From Symbiodinium natans (taxonomy: Eukaryota; Sar; Dinophyceae; Suessiales; Symbiodiniaceae), in assembly GCA_905221605.1 (NCBI GenBank), contig CAJNDS010000335.1, positions 110,001 through 172,500 of the forward strand: 62,500 bases of DNA. The letters are read 5' to 3'. The translations under genes and the position numbers were made by a program. Within the stretch, counting starts at the first letter, position 1. Each line of letters begins with the position of its first letter. Shown here one piece after another: positions 41,666 to 51,987 of this stretch. Under the pieces are notes generated by a model that was given only the letters and a program-made list of their open reading frames with translations, ran no database searches and had not been told where the DNA came from.

Positions 41666-41825
41666 CCGAAGAATAATCATCCTTGCCTTGGTCATAGAAG
41701 GAAGGACAACTTTTTAATTTCCTGGGTGGTTCCTGAGCAAATGGTGGAGTTGTGCCCATGAGCTGGATTGCGTCCGTATCGGCAGAATCTCTTAGACCTC
41801 CTAGAGATAGCCCCAACCTAGACAG

Positions 41826-41944
41826 GGTTAGGGTTCAGGGTTCAGGGTTCAGGGTTCAGGGTTCAGGGTTCAGGGTTCAGGGTTCAGGGTTCAGGGTTCA
41901 GGGTTCAGGGTTCAGGGTTCAGGGTTTAGGGTTTAGGGTTTAGG
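41826..41944 (+). repeat. Homogeneous TTCAGGG variant array
   Basis: About 14 TTCAGGG units closing with 3 TTTAGGG units. Confidence 0.95.
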
Positions 41945-42132
41945 GACTCTTAAACCCTAAGCCAACATGCACTCATTCCTGCCTGCCTGAGCCCTTTAAC
42001 ATCCCAAGTCACCACGAAGACTTCAAAGTTCCACCACCACGCCTATCTTCCAAATCCCCACTGGGCTGCACCCTGGAAATTCCTGTTTAAGATCCCCTTA
42101 AACCCGATAAGGATGGAATCTTGGGATGCTTG

Positions 42133-42208
42133 AACCCTAAACCCTAAACCCTAAACCCTAAACCCTAAACCCTAAACCCTAAACCCTAAACCCTAAACCC
42201 TAAACCCT
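42133..42208 (-). repeat. CCCTAAA array
   Basis: Eleven units; the 60-bp GC-rich block to its right precedes TTTAGGG-like sequence at 42271. No clear frame. Confidence 0.95.
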
Positions 42209-42451
42209 CAAACTGGTCTCAGGGCCTGGGACGGTCGGCGCGGGGCAGGCCTTGGGACGGCGTAGGAGGTTTAGGGCTTCGGGTTTAGGGCTTAGGGCTT
42301 AGGGTTTAGGGCTTCAAGAACGTTTGGGTTTTTGGGATGGTTGCGGAGTCTTAGCAGTTCTTGAGGTGCTAGAGAATCAGGGAATCAGGGGTTTTAGGCT
42401 TTAGGTAGGTGTCACCTACATCTGCACGCACACCTACACCCAAACCCACAC

Positions 42452-42538
42452 CGGCTTTCTCTGGCGCGCACGTGCGGACGCGCGTCTGTAGGCGCGGGAC
42501 CCATGAAATCCTGGAAAGCCCTGGAGCCGCGAGAGCCC
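42452..42538 (-). CDS. Candidate exon, unknown product
   Basis: Minus-strand CTACCCTTTTAG acceptor, then GSRGSRAFQDFMGPAPTDAR and PHVRARES, ending at a GTGTGG donor. Arg/Pro-rich. Confidence 0.45.
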
Positions 42539-42747
42539 CTAAAAGGGTAGACCACAATCCCACAGCCCTCTAAGCCCTTCAGCCATCCCCTCCCACCAGC
42601 CAAACCCCAAGACCAAAAATGAACAAGAACCAGAACGACACAAAACTCATAAATAACAACTCCGAATACAGACGAAAGAAAGTGGACCCGACGTCCCCAT
42701 GAGCCAGCCCCTTACCAAACCCGACACGTGCACAACCCTGTCGAATA

Positions 42748-42824
42748 GATGGGTAGTTCTCGAAAGCAGGGTCCCTGTGAACAAGGACCCGAAAAGGACC
42801 CTGGTTTAGAGAACTACTCATCTG
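42748..42824. mobile_element. Inverted-repeat element IR-B
   Basis: AGATGGGTAGTTCTC...AGGGTCC opposed by GGACCCT...GAGAACTACTCATCT. A second, larger copy lies at 51988-52112 (GGGTAGTTCTC...CGGGTCCG and CGGACCCT...GAGAGTAC). The 125-codon ORF over it is not supported. Confidence 0.75.
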
Positions 42825-43144
42825 AGTATTTAGAGAGTTTCGTATCACTTCGACCAAGTGAAATAAAAGATTGAAAACACAGCCTGTCCAAAGCAAACGA
42901 AAAACATGCAAATATTCCAAAGAACAGAAAATGACCCTCAACCCAAAACCCGGCACCCTAAAACCCCGAACCCTAAATCCGTAAACCCCTCAACCTCCAC
43001 TCAAAACCCTAAACCAAGTCCTAAACCCCAAACTAGGTTGCCCAGCAAACTAGGACGAAGAAGGTTGTCTTTTTTTTGCTTAAAGGGTTTGTAAGGGAAC
43101 TTAAGCCCTCCCAACAAACGAAATAAGGGTACTCCTGGCACCGA

Positions 43145-43326
43145 AGCCCTAAACCCTAAACCCTAAACCCCGAAACCCTAACCCTAAACCCTGAACCCTG
43201 AACCCTGAACCCTACAACCTCAACCCTAAACCCTAAACCCTAAACCCTAAACCCTAAACCCTAAACCCTAAACCCTAAACCCTAAACCCTAAACCCTAAA
43301 CCCTAAACCCTAAACCCTAAACCCTA
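43145..43326 (-). repeat. CCCTAAA array
   Basis: About 25 units with a CCCTGAA patch; opposes the large TTTAGGG array at 43420. Confidence 0.95.
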
Positions 43327-43419
43327 GAAAAAACCTTGGGGTGCCCGGCTCGAGGATGCTGGGCCCAGGCCGCGTGCTGCTTTCAGTCACCACCTTTTTT
43401 CTTGCGATATATGTTGTTT

Positions 43420-43690
43420 GGGTTTAGGGTTTAGGGTTTAGGGTTTAGGGTTTAGGGTTTAGGGTTTAGGGTTTAGGGTTTAGGGTTTAGGGTTTAGGGT
43501 TTAGGGTTTAGGGTTTAGGGTTTAGGGTTTAGGGTTTAGGTTAGGGTTTAGGGTTTAGGGTTTAGGGTTTAGGGTTTAGGGTTTAGGGTTTAGGGTTTAG
43601 GGTTTAGGGTTTAGGGTTTAGGGTTTAGGGTTTAGGGTTTAGGGTTTAGGGTTTGGGGTTTGGGGTTTGGGGTTTGGGGTTTGGGGTTTA
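43420..43690 (+). repeat. Large TTTAGGG array ending in TTTGGGG block
   Basis: About 38 units, last 5 TTTGGGG. The 93-bp block between the arrays has no convincing frame. Confidence 0.95.
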
Positions 43691-44157
43691 ATTAGGGTTC
43701 ATGTCTGATTCCCTACAGATGTACCCCTTCGAGGCTTCCTTCGTATGCTTCTAATCTGGCCCTTGCATTTTTTGGAGGAACCCCAAAACCGAAACCCTAA
43801 CCTGCGAAGCCAATGAGCCTAAACCTTCAAGCCCCGAATCCTAAGCTGTTTCGGGAAAGAGGTTCTTGGCTTTTGGTGTTTTTCACAGGGCTTACGATTC
43901 AGAGTTCAGGGTTTTCGGGTTCAGAGTTCTGGGATTCAGCCTTAGTCGAACTTCCCCTAAACCCTAAACCCTAAACCCTAAACCCTAAATCCTAAACCCC
44001 AAGACCTAAGCCCTAAACTCTACATCCTAGACTCTGCGTGTGGGCGAGCTTCTGCAACTCGCGAGCTTGTTTTTCAGGAGCCTGCAACCCTAAGCAAGTT
44101 TCGGGTTTCGGGCTTTGGCCCGAATTAATATACTAGGGTTTAGGGTTTAGGGTTTAG

Positions 44158-44254
44158 GGGGAGGTTCATGGTACTTATAACCCAATTATGATTGTACATA
44201 TACCCGACTTATAAGCCCTTTAAGTGCACTAGAAGTACCATGAACCTCCAAGTA
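44158..44254. mobile_element. Short IR-A element abutting a TTTAGGG array
   Basis: GGAGGTTCATGGTACTTATAACCCAATTATGATTGTAC...TAAGTGCACTAGAAGTACCATGAACCTCCAAGTA. The left end joins TTTAGGGTTTAGGG without a spacer. Confidence 0.75.
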
Positions 44255-44529
44255 GAAGTATGGACCCCCATTCGGGCCCCTTGTAATATAACCCCTCTAC
44301 ACACTATACATAACAAGGGGCCATACTTTGGATCCCTTTAAACAAGTGTACGGGAACATACTAAGGGGCCATGGCTCCGACCTTAGATTTAAAGAATTGC
44401 TTGGGGGACTAGGCTTGGGGATGTCGACGAACGTACTGATCAGAGCTTTCCCGAACGTGACAATTTAAGGAACCTCAACTTATGGAAGACATCTACTCTT
44501 GAAGAGTGTAAGAAGTACCTTCTTTCTAG

Positions 44530-44708
44530 TTTATCGCGGGGTCTGGGGAACGCAGTTTAGTGGCCTCAAGCCACACCTCTTAGCGGGGCAAGCATGCGAG
44601 TCCTGGCTCAGAATAACTTACAACCACGAGAAAAATGCCCAAGACGCCGCCCCGAACTCAGAACCTCCCTTTTACACCAGACCCTCATTGCAAGGCTTGA
44701 TGCAATAA
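44530..44708 (+). CDS. Terminal exon, unknown product
   Basis: CCTTCTTTCTAG acceptor, two bases plus 58 codons, then TAA. Product starts YRGVWGTQFSGLKPHLLAGQ, then ACESWLRITYNHEKNAQDAA, and ends TRPSLQGLMQ. The frame also opens upstream to an ATG at 44499, so an initiating exon is possible. No telomeric bracket. Family not recognised. Confidence 0.55.
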
Positions 44709-44821
44709 ACTCAGATCAATGCTAGTACCTGTTTGGCTCTTGTCCACTTTCTAGATGCTCCCGGGGTCTGAGGGGGTTTAGGGTTTAGGGTAAGAAAGTC
44801 AGTAAGCAAAGCACACATCAG

Positions 44822-44896
44822 CCCTGAAGGTTTATGCCGTGGGGCAGGTCCCGGTAGCGACGCCAGCGGCGCCGACATATACGTCCTCCGAAGAAT
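44822..44896 (+). CDS. Candidate exon, Ala/Pro/Thr-rich
   Basis: CACATCAG acceptor, frame LKVYAVGQVPVATPAAPTYT continuing SSEES; an internal GTCCCG donor after GGGCAG would shorten it. Minus strand also open. Confidence 0.35.
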
Positions 44897-44897
44897 C

Positions 44898-45110
44898 CCA
44901 AACCCTAAACCCTAAACCCTAAACCCTAAACCCTAAACCCTAAACCCTAAACCCTAAACCCTAAACCCTAAACCCTAAACCAGTGATTCTTTCATGTGCC
45001 CGACTTGTAAGTTCGTAAGGTGCATTACAAGCAAGCTGAGCCCTACACCCTTAACCCTTAACCCAAACCCAAACCCTAAACCCTAAACCCTAAACCCTAA
45101 ACCCCTAACC
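44898..45110 (-). repeat. CCCTAAA arrays
   Basis: Perfect units at 44898-44982 and again near 45064-45095, with CTTGTAAG-type sequence between. Confidence 0.9.
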
Positions 45111-45284
45111 CCCTAACCCTTTATCAGGGGTTCGAGGTGTAAGGTTGGGACATGATGAGCTAAGGCGCCTTTAGGCTCAAGATTGGCTTGGGGGGGGATT
45201 CTGAACCCTAAACTTGACTGCATTCCACGCCTTAGAAACCTAAACCCCAAAGCAGGGTTTAGGCTTCAGGGCACCTGCAAATCG

Positions 45285-45462
45285 GGGGCGGGGCGGGGGG
45301 GGGGGGGGGGGCGAGGGGGGGGCGGGGGGGGGGGGGGGGGGGGGGGGCGGGGGGGGGGGGGGGGGGGGGGGCGGGGGGCGCGGGGGGGGGGCGGGGGGGG
45401 GGCAGGGGGGGGCGGGGGGGGGGGCGGGGGGGGCGGGGGGGGGGGCGGGGGGGGGTGGCGTT
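45285..45462. repeat. Extreme G tract (about 178 bp of G with single C interruptions)
   Basis: Nearly pure G broken by single C (rare A, T). All long ORFs here on either strand (poly-Gly, poly-Pro) are artefacts. Strong G-quadruplex potential on the plus strand. Confidence 0.95.
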
Positions 45463-45493
45463 GGTGCTCTCATTGGTAGATACACACCCTGAC

Positions 45494-45614
45494 CTCCAAG
45501 TAAAGGAGCTCCTCACGAGCATACTCTGCCAGTTGCTGGCCCATGACAGCTAGGTCAGCAAAGATCCCACGCCAGGCGAGCTCCCAGACACAGTGGGCCA
45601 GCTGTGCAGCATGA
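45494..45614 (-). CDS. Internal exon, helical protein of unknown family
   Basis: Minus-strand GCGGGGCAG acceptor, one base plus 40 codons, then a canonical GTCAGG donor after TTGGAG. Product starts HAAQLAHCVWELAWRGIFAD, then LAVMGQQLAEYAREELLYLE. Regular Leu/Ala helix pattern, well formed and unbroken; among the best single-exon calls in the window. Confidence 0.65.
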
Positions 45615-45744
45615 CTGCCCCGCTAAACCCTAAACCCTAAACCCTAAACCCGAAACCCTGAAACCCGGAAACCCTAAACCCTAAACCCTATACGCTAAAC
45701 CCGTAACCCTAAACCCGAAACCGTAGCCCGAAAACACAAGGGCT

Positions 45745-45839
45745 GGCTTGCAAGGCTTGGGGCATTTGCAGCAGCAATCATCAGTCGGCCCAAGGGTCGA
45801 AAGGCCCAGTGATTCGATTGCGCGCGGCAGCCCGGAACC
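45745..45839 (-). CDS. Candidate Cys-rich exon
   Basis: Minus-strand ACGCTTCAG acceptor, frame SGLPRAIESLGLSTLGPTDD then CCCKCPKPCKP. Donor not clear. Confidence 0.4.
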
Positions 45840-46435
45840 CTGAAGCGTCAAGCCTGAAAGCCGCAATCTTCGTCTTTTTTTGGGCTTAGGGTTTCATAGG
45901 GTTTTGGGGGGTATAGGGTTTAGGGCTCCGAGGGGTGTAGGGTTGAGGGTTCTACCCTGAAGCCAAGCAAGTAAACACTGAAAAGCCAAAGGCCGAAACT
46001 CGACACCACTAAGCAATACCCAAGCCCATTTCCGAAGCCGCTACGCCACAACACCCTCAACCCTCAACCGCTCCCTCTGCCCACTGGGAGCCCAACACTT
46101 GGACGGTGGGAGGCGGCGGCTCATTGAAGACATAGACCTGGGAGTGGGGGGCTTGGGGAGTTGGGTTTTCTTGAGTTTGGGGTTTGGGGTGTAGGGAAAC
46201 AAGGGTTTGGGGATAGGGAAGAAGGGGTTTGGGGCTAAGGAGTTTTTGGGTCGAGGGTTTGGGGCTTATAGGGTCGAGGCCCGAAAGCCCACAACAGATA
46301 CCTAAAAACATCAACGAGCGGCCCTAAACGCCCTTTAGAAGACGCCCGTCGCAGCATCCGCTACCCAGCCCAAGCCCCTTGGAGGATCGGAGGACTTTAG
46401 GAAGTAGGTACAAAGTCGCGTCATAAGTGCCATAA

Positions 46436-46528
46436 ACTTGGAGATTCATGATACTCATAACGCGACTAGAGCTGTACTTATAACTCACTGATAACCCCCG
46501 TAAGAGCTCTAATATTGCTAGTTATACT
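46436..46528. mobile_element. IR-A element, left part, joined to IR-C element
   Basis: ACTTGGAGATTCATGATACTCATAACGCGACTAGAGCTGTACTTATAA; then at 46525 the IR-C copy begins, so two elements are nested or adjacent. Confidence 0.55.
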
Positions 46529-46924
46529 TGGAGGATCGGGAAACTTAGTAAGTAGGGTTATAAGGTTGGGGTAAAAAGTAATTCTAAGAATAGTTTCCTT
46601 ACTTCTATCCCCACTTACTAACTCCCTGATCCTTTCAGCAGGTGCAGTGATCATGGGGTTAGAAAGAGATATAGTGAAGTACCCTACAGGCGCCCGAAAA
46701 TTGGGCCTTTTCTTTTCTACTTAAGAATCAGAAAGATGCCGCAACAGCCCCGCCCCGACCCTAAACGACTTTAAAACCTAAAACCCTAAACCCTCACCCT
46801 GATCCTCCGAGTAATATTCATAGGACCGAAGAGTAACAAGGGGCAACGATTTGGGGGTTTCTACTTCCAAAACCCGAAGGCTTTAGGGTTCCATGTCGGG
46901 TGAGCTTTACTTTCGAGAGTCTGT

Positions 46925-47050
46925 CTTAAACCCTGAACCCTAAACCCTAAACCCCAAACCCTAAACCCTAAACCCTAAACCCTAAACCCCAAACTCTAAA
47001 CCCCAAACCCTAAATTGCTTAACCCCAAATCCTAAGACCTAAACCCTAAA
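46925..47050 (-). repeat. CCCTAAA array with CCCCAAA variants
   Basis: About 15 units. Confidence 0.9.
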
Positions 47051-47064
47051 ACTGGGCCCTGGAC

Positions 47065-47092
47065 CGCGTTCGTCTTGCCGTCGCTCGATAGC
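47065..47092 (-). CDS. Candidate mini-exon
   Basis: Minus-strand GCTTCAAG edge, 28 nt coding AIERRQDER, then a GTCCAG donor. The open frame extends upstream (LDRWSFK). Bracketed by CCCTAAA left and TTTAGGG right. Confidence 0.35.
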
Positions 47093-47205
47093 CTTGAAGC
47101 TCCACCGGTCCAGGGTTCAGGGGTTTAGGGTTTCGGGTTTGGGAGCTGAATCCTAACCCCCCCCCCCCCCTCCTGCACCCCAAACCCTAAACCGTAGATC
47201 CCTAA

Positions 47206-47268
47206 ACCCTAAACCCTAAACCCTAAACCCTAAACCCTAAACCCTAAACCCTAAACCCTAAACCCTGA
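47206..47268 (-). repeat. CCCTAAA array
   Basis: Nine units, then a plus-strand acceptor-like TTTCACTCCCTCCGCAG at 47319-47335 with no long frame after it. Confidence 0.9.
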
Positions 47269-47721
47269 AACAAAAACCTGCAAACACTCCCATGGTGCTT
47301 GGCACGCGAAGCCCTGAACCTTTCACTCCCTCCGCAGATCGGACGATGTATCCAAGGGCTTAGGGGTTAGGGTTTACGGTAGAACTCAAGACTTAGTAGC
47401 ATGTGCCCTAAACCCTAAACCCTAAACCCTAAACCCCAAACCCTAAACCCTTAAGCGTGTGCTACGGCAGCTTCAACCTTCTAAGATAGGACACCTTGCG
47501 GGAGTGGGGGGGGGGGGGAGCGGGGGCTCGCGGGGGAGGTGCCAACACGCTACACTCGAATAGCTAGCACGAAGTTGGAACTTAGGGTGTAGGGTTTAAA
47601 CCCTGACATTGCCAACTGGGAGGTCAAGGGTGCTTCTAACCTACTTGAGAACTTTCAAATATTCTGATGTAAGTTACTGTTCTCAGGTCAAATGCAAGTG
47701 GGGTCTAGGGGTTTAAGGGCC

Positions 47722-47960
47722 TACTTGGAGGCTCATAGTATTTATACCACCCCCCAAGTATAACTGTCCTTACAACGTACTTATGGCCCCCTTAAGTATC
47801 CTAATATGTTTGTAAGTGGGTTAAAAGTACAGTGTTCTGAAGTAGGATGGCCTTTAGAGTCTCCAAAAAACAATCCTAAATCTGCCCGCTTAGACCCAAT
47901 AAGGGAAAGTATGCAATATCCCAAGGGCCTACCTAGTAAAGTACCACGAACCTTCAAGTA
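47722..47960. mobile_element. Longest IR-A element copy
   Basis: CTACTTGGAGGCTCATAGTATTTAT...; right end AGTACCACGAACCTTCAAGTA. The roughly 100 bp between ends on the right appear to be a second insertion. Confidence 0.65.
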
Positions 47961-48171
47961 GGGCCCGAAAAGCTGGCCCTATCCCCTAAACCCTGAACCC
48001 TAAACCCTGAACCCAAAAAACTGAAGACAAAAGCAGGCCAGGAGCTCCCCGGACCTGCTTGAAGACTCAATTTGTTAGGAGAGTCCACTTTGGGAAGCCC
48101 TAAACCCTAAACCCCAAGCCCTCTAAGGAGTAAGTCTTTAGTAATTTTACAGAAGGCAAATGCCAAGTGGC

Positions 48172-48225
48172 TGCACCAGCTGCTCGATTCGTTCGCGCTC
48201 TTCCGCCGTCACCTGCGCACGAAGA
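48172..48225 (-). CDS. Candidate coiled-coil exon
   Basis: Minus-strand TGTCCACAG acceptor, 54 nt coding LRAQVTAEERERIEQLV, then a GCCACT donor of the GC type. In its sense CCCTAAA-like sequence precedes and TTTAGGG follows. Confidence 0.5.
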
Positions 48226-48316
48226 CTGTGGACACGAGAAACCTTGAAGAAAGAATAGGGTTAAGGGTTTGGGGTTTAGGGTTCAGGGTTTAGGATTTAG
48301 GGTTTGGGTTTAGGGT

Positions 48317-48746
48317 CCGCCGACCCTGGCGGCGTGTTGGATGGTTTTGGGGGACGGAACCCTCCCCCTCCCCCACACCCCCAAAAGGGGGAGGGGGGGG
48401 GGGCGGGGGTGGGGGGTCGGTGCACAATTTTTTCATGGAGCCACCCGCACGACGTAAACGCATCGACCATAGGCGGTTCAGCACAGGGGATAGGGGCTCC
48501 TTTGGCAAAACCCCTGCAAACCCCCACCCCCCCCCGCCTCCCCCACCCCCACCCCCCCCACCCTCCAACCCCCCACCCGGCTTGCAGCTTCGCTTCGGGA
48601 CCACGGCACATCGTGCCAGCAGGCCACCTGATTTGGAGGGTGTAGAGTTTAACGTTTAGGCTTTAGGGTAACAACAATTTCCGGCTTTGAGGGTTGAGAG
48701 GTTTCGGGCCTCTTGGGTCGGCGGCCTGAGCCGGAGGCTCCTAAAT
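48317..48746. mobile_element. Dispersed element DE-1, copy 1, inside TTTAGGG repeats
   Basis: Left end GACCCTGGCGGCGTGTTGGATG, then GGTCGGTGCACAATTTTTTCA; right end GGTCGGCGGCCTGAGCCGGAGGCTCCTAAATTTAGGG. Internal G- and C-rich runs differ from copy 2 (57344-57724). Telomeric repeats adjoin both ends. The four ORFs of 79-113 codons across it are not conserved. Confidence 0.8.
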
Positions 48747-48879
48747 TTAGGGTTTAGGGTTTAGGGTTTAGGGTTAATTGATCCAACACAACTCAGGCTT
48801 TGGTTTTGAGAGGGGCCCGGGCCCTCAGGTCTGAACCCTCAGCCCGAGCCATACAGTTTGAACCCCCCTAAGCCCTCAA

Positions 48880-48948
48880 CTCTACAGGGTTTAGGGTTTA
48901 GGGTTTAGGGTTTAGGGTTTAGGGTTTAGGGTTTAGGGTTTAGGGTTA
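48880..48948 (+). repeat. TTTAGGG array
   Basis: About 9 units; shorter array at 48746-48774 follows DE-1. Confidence 0.95.
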
Positions 48949-49039
48949 AGAATCTAAGCCCTAACCTCTGATTCTGCACCTCAAGCCCAATGCAAACTAC
49001 CATTTGCTCACGACCCAGCAAAGTGCTTCCTCGTAAGGG

Positions 49040-49170
49040 GTAGCCTAGTGAGTGTTAGTATTGCTATGACTATTCTTATCATGAGTATTGCGAATATTTA
49101 TACTAGAATTATTAATATTATGACGACTATTCTTCGAATTCTCAATATTATTATTACTATTTTTTATTGT
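49040..49170. other. AT-rich ATTATTA/ACTATT stretch
   Basis: Low-GC island (TATTACTATTTTTTATTG and similar), unlike its surroundings, without coding frame. Confidence 0.6.
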
Positions 49171-49964
49171 TGATCTTCCTGGGGCTTCTTAAGCAAACAG
49201 CAGAGCAAACTGAGCCTCCTTCCCATCGACGGCACGGGCAGTGGGCACACAGCTTAGGAGCTGCGCACGGTACTGTGGCTTTCGGGCCACCTGGGCGGGG
49301 GTCTTTCTTAGGGTAGCCACATGATCCCTTAGTATGGGCCCTTACAAGGGTGCCCCTTTATATACCTCTTATTTTACCCTATACAAATTACGGGCCTTTA
49401 CGTCAGAACCCTTTGAAGGAGGCTAGGGGCCACATTCAGGGCTCAGGAAACTACCCTTGGAGTCTTAGAAGTAGTCGAGGGCTTAGGATTTAGGGTTGAG
49501 CCCTGAGGATGAACCAGAGCTTCGCCAAGTTTGGTTTAAGGTTTAGGGTTTAGGGTTAAGGGTTTAGGGTCTAGGGTTTAGGGTTTGGGGTTTGGGGTAT
49601 GGGGTATGGGGTTTGGGGTTTAGGGTTCGGGGTTTCGGGTACACTGTGCAGCCTATTGGGTACTGTCTGGGATCCCCGAGAGAGAGGATCTGCTTTCTAG
49701 ATCCTGCCTAGGGGTCTAACAAAAAAGAAGGGTTTACTTGCGTCTCAAGTAGCCAAGGAACAAAAAGGTTAACCTAATTAGACTTCAACAGAAGAGGCAC
49801 ACCCAACAAGTTTAAAGATGAGCCGCTGGGCTCTAAACCCTAAACCCTAAACCCTAATCTCCAAACCTTAAACCCGGAACCCCAAACCCTAAACCGCAAG
49901 CCCTAAGCCCTAAGCCCTACACCCAAGCCCTAAAACCCTAAGCCCTAAACCCTAGACCCTAAAC

Positions 49965-50034
49965 CCTTCATCCGGGATGCTGGATTCTGCGCCATGTGGA
50001 TCACAAGCAGATGCCTCAGACCCCTGAGGCGATC
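49965..50034 (-). CDS. LRR-like exon
   Basis: Minus-strand AACTAGCCAG acceptor, 23 codons (starting DRLRGLRHLLVIHMAQNPAS, then RMK), ending directly at GGTTTAGGG so the telomeric array would supply the donor. L-x-x-L-x-x-L-x-V-x-x-M-x-x-N spacing fits an LRR. Confidence 0.55.
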
Positions 50035-50434
50035 CTGGCTAGTTCGCAAAGCGTGGCAAAAGAAGTTGCTTAGGGCTCAAGGTTTAGGGTTTAGGGTTAT
50101 AGGGTTATAGGGTTTAGGGTTTAGGGTGTAGGGCTGAGGATTGAGGGCCTGAACCCCGAAGCCCTAAACCCTAAACTCTAAACCCTAGCCCGAAACCCTA
50201 AACTCACCAAACCCTAAGCTCACCAAACCCTAAACCCCAAAACCCAGGACCTGAAAGCCCTGAGCCCAATTCAGGGAGAGTTTTGGACTTTGCGAGCCTC
50301 CGTGATTCAAGATGTTTGGGCTAAGAGACGCCATGTCTACTTAGTCCTAACTCCAAAACCTTGCACACACACGTCTAACCATACTAGAAGACTTAAGGGC
50401 CCTATAAGTGGTATAGGGTTTAGGGTTAGTTAAG

Positions 50435-50513
50435 GGCTTAGGGTTTAGGGTTTAGGGTTTAGGGTTTAGGGTTTAGGGTTTAGGGTTTAGGGTTTAGGGT
50501 TTAGGGTTTAGGG
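50435..50513 (+). repeat. TTTAGGG array
   Basis: About 11 units. Confidence 0.95.
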
Positions 50514-50532
50514 TGAAGAAGTCGCATCCCGC

Positions 50533-50592
50533 GGTCCAGCTCGCCAAACTCGCCAATCCGGTTCAGGGAGAGGTAGAGCCTCGGGAGGCACT
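50533..50592 (-). CDS. LRR exon
   Basis: Minus-strand CCCTACAG acceptor, two bases then CLPRLYLSLNRIGEFGELD; entry phase fits the exon at 51295-51343 (one leftover G gives Glu). Donor of GC type (GCGGGA) proposed. L-x-L-x-x-N-x-I is a clear LRR signature. Confidence 0.6.
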
Positions 50593-51294
50593 CTGTAGGG
50601 TTTAGGGTTTAGGGTTTAGGGTCTAGGGTTTAGGGTTTAGGGTTTAGGGTAAACTCTAAACCCTAAACCCCTAACTATCGATTCAGGGCTTCGGGGGGCA
50701 CCCTCGATTTCCGACACCTAGCCTGTGGCTTACGGTTCGTGAGTAGGGAAAGAGGAACCGGATATCACAGTCTTGTGCAGTCTTACTTTTCCTTCGCTCC
50801 CTACATGGAAACAGTAAGGGCTTTTTCAAAGAGATGGTATCTTCTTGTCTACCGTGGTAAACAGTCCATATCAACTTCGGGTATCAAGAAAATCCGCAGT
50901 TGTCAATAACCTCCATGTTTGTGCACCTTATATTGCCGTAGAAGTTTAACCAACGGACACTGAACCGTTCCTGGCGTGCGACTCGCCCTAGACAATGTGA
51001 GACAGTCACGTTTTTTGTCCAAGTGATAGTTATACATAGTTCGGCTTGTGCTTTCCATACAAAAGGCCTCCAACCCCAAACCCTAAACCCTAAACCCGAA
51101 TTTCGAGGCAGTCCAAATCAGGTGACGGACGGTTTAGGGCTTTGTGTTCAGGGTTCAGGGTTCAGGGTTTAGGGTTTAGGGTTTGGGGTTTGGGGTTTGG
51201 GGTTTAGGGTTTAGGGTTTTGGGCTTAGGGTTTAGGGCTTAGGGCTTAGGGTTTAGGGTTTGGGATTTAGGGGGCAAAGCCCTAAACCCTAAAC

Positions 51295-51343
51295 CATGTG
51301 CTGGGCGCCCGGACGCCCGAAGGCGGGGTAGTGGCCCCAGGTG
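51295..51343 (-). CDS. LRR-like exon
   Basis: Minus-strand GGCCTGCAG acceptor, 16 codons (HLGPLPRLRASGRPAH) plus G, ending at GTTTAGGG. Preceded by CCCTAAA-like and followed by TTTAGGG in its sense. Confidence 0.5.
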
Positions 51344-51359
51344 CTGCAGGCCTTGGCTT

Positions 51360-51850
51360 TTAGGGCTTGGGTTTTGGGGTTTAGGGTTCTAGGGTTTTAG
51401 GACTTCGGGTTTAGGTTTTAGGGTTTTTCGGTTTAGTTTTAGGGTGTAGTTGTAAGGTTTAGGGTGAAAGGGTTGAGGGTTTAGCGGTTAGGTTTTTTAG
51501 GTGTAGTTTTAGGGTTTAGGGTTAGAGGGCTTTAGGGCTTTAGGGTTTGAGAGCTTTGGGATTCTGAGAACATCGTGGGGGTCGTGTGAGGTTAAGGTTT
51601 AGAAGCTCAGGTGTTAAGGCGTTTGGGGTGTCAGGGTTCAGGGATTTAGTGGCTTGGGGTTTGCGGCGACAGTTTCCAGGGTTTTTGTTTGGCTAACAGC
51701 TTAGGGGTTTCAGGAACCATGAACCCTAACCCGCTATTGGGGTCTTGGGTCTTGGGGTTCTGAGGTTTCTGAGGTTTCTGAGGTTTCTGAGGTTTCTGAG
51801 GGTTCTTAGGGTTCAGGGTTCAGGGCTCAGGGTTCATGGTTTAGGGTTCA
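51360..51850 (+). repeat. Degenerate TTAGGG tract with GAGGTTTCT pentamer-like repeats
   Basis: Highly degenerate TTTAGGG; at 51757-51800 five copies of GAGGTTTCT. Confidence 0.75.
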
Positions 51851-51987
51851 AGAGCTTCGGGTGACAGCCCTAAACCCTTAACCCTAAACCCGGTTTAGCC
51901 TCGGGCCTGTTTTTTGGGATCCTCGCAAGGGGGTGGACTTCTTGCATGGTCCAATAGATAAGACCTCAACGGAGGGACGCTGGGTCG

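Noticed and set aside
42579-42956. 125-codon minus-strand ORF
   Set aside because: It overlaps the IR-B inverted repeat and has an unusual Phe/Leu-rich translation with no conserved feature or splice edge.
45183-45522. Poly-Gly and poly-Pro ORFs of 81-98 codons
   Set aside because: Product of the G tract, open in several frames on both strands.
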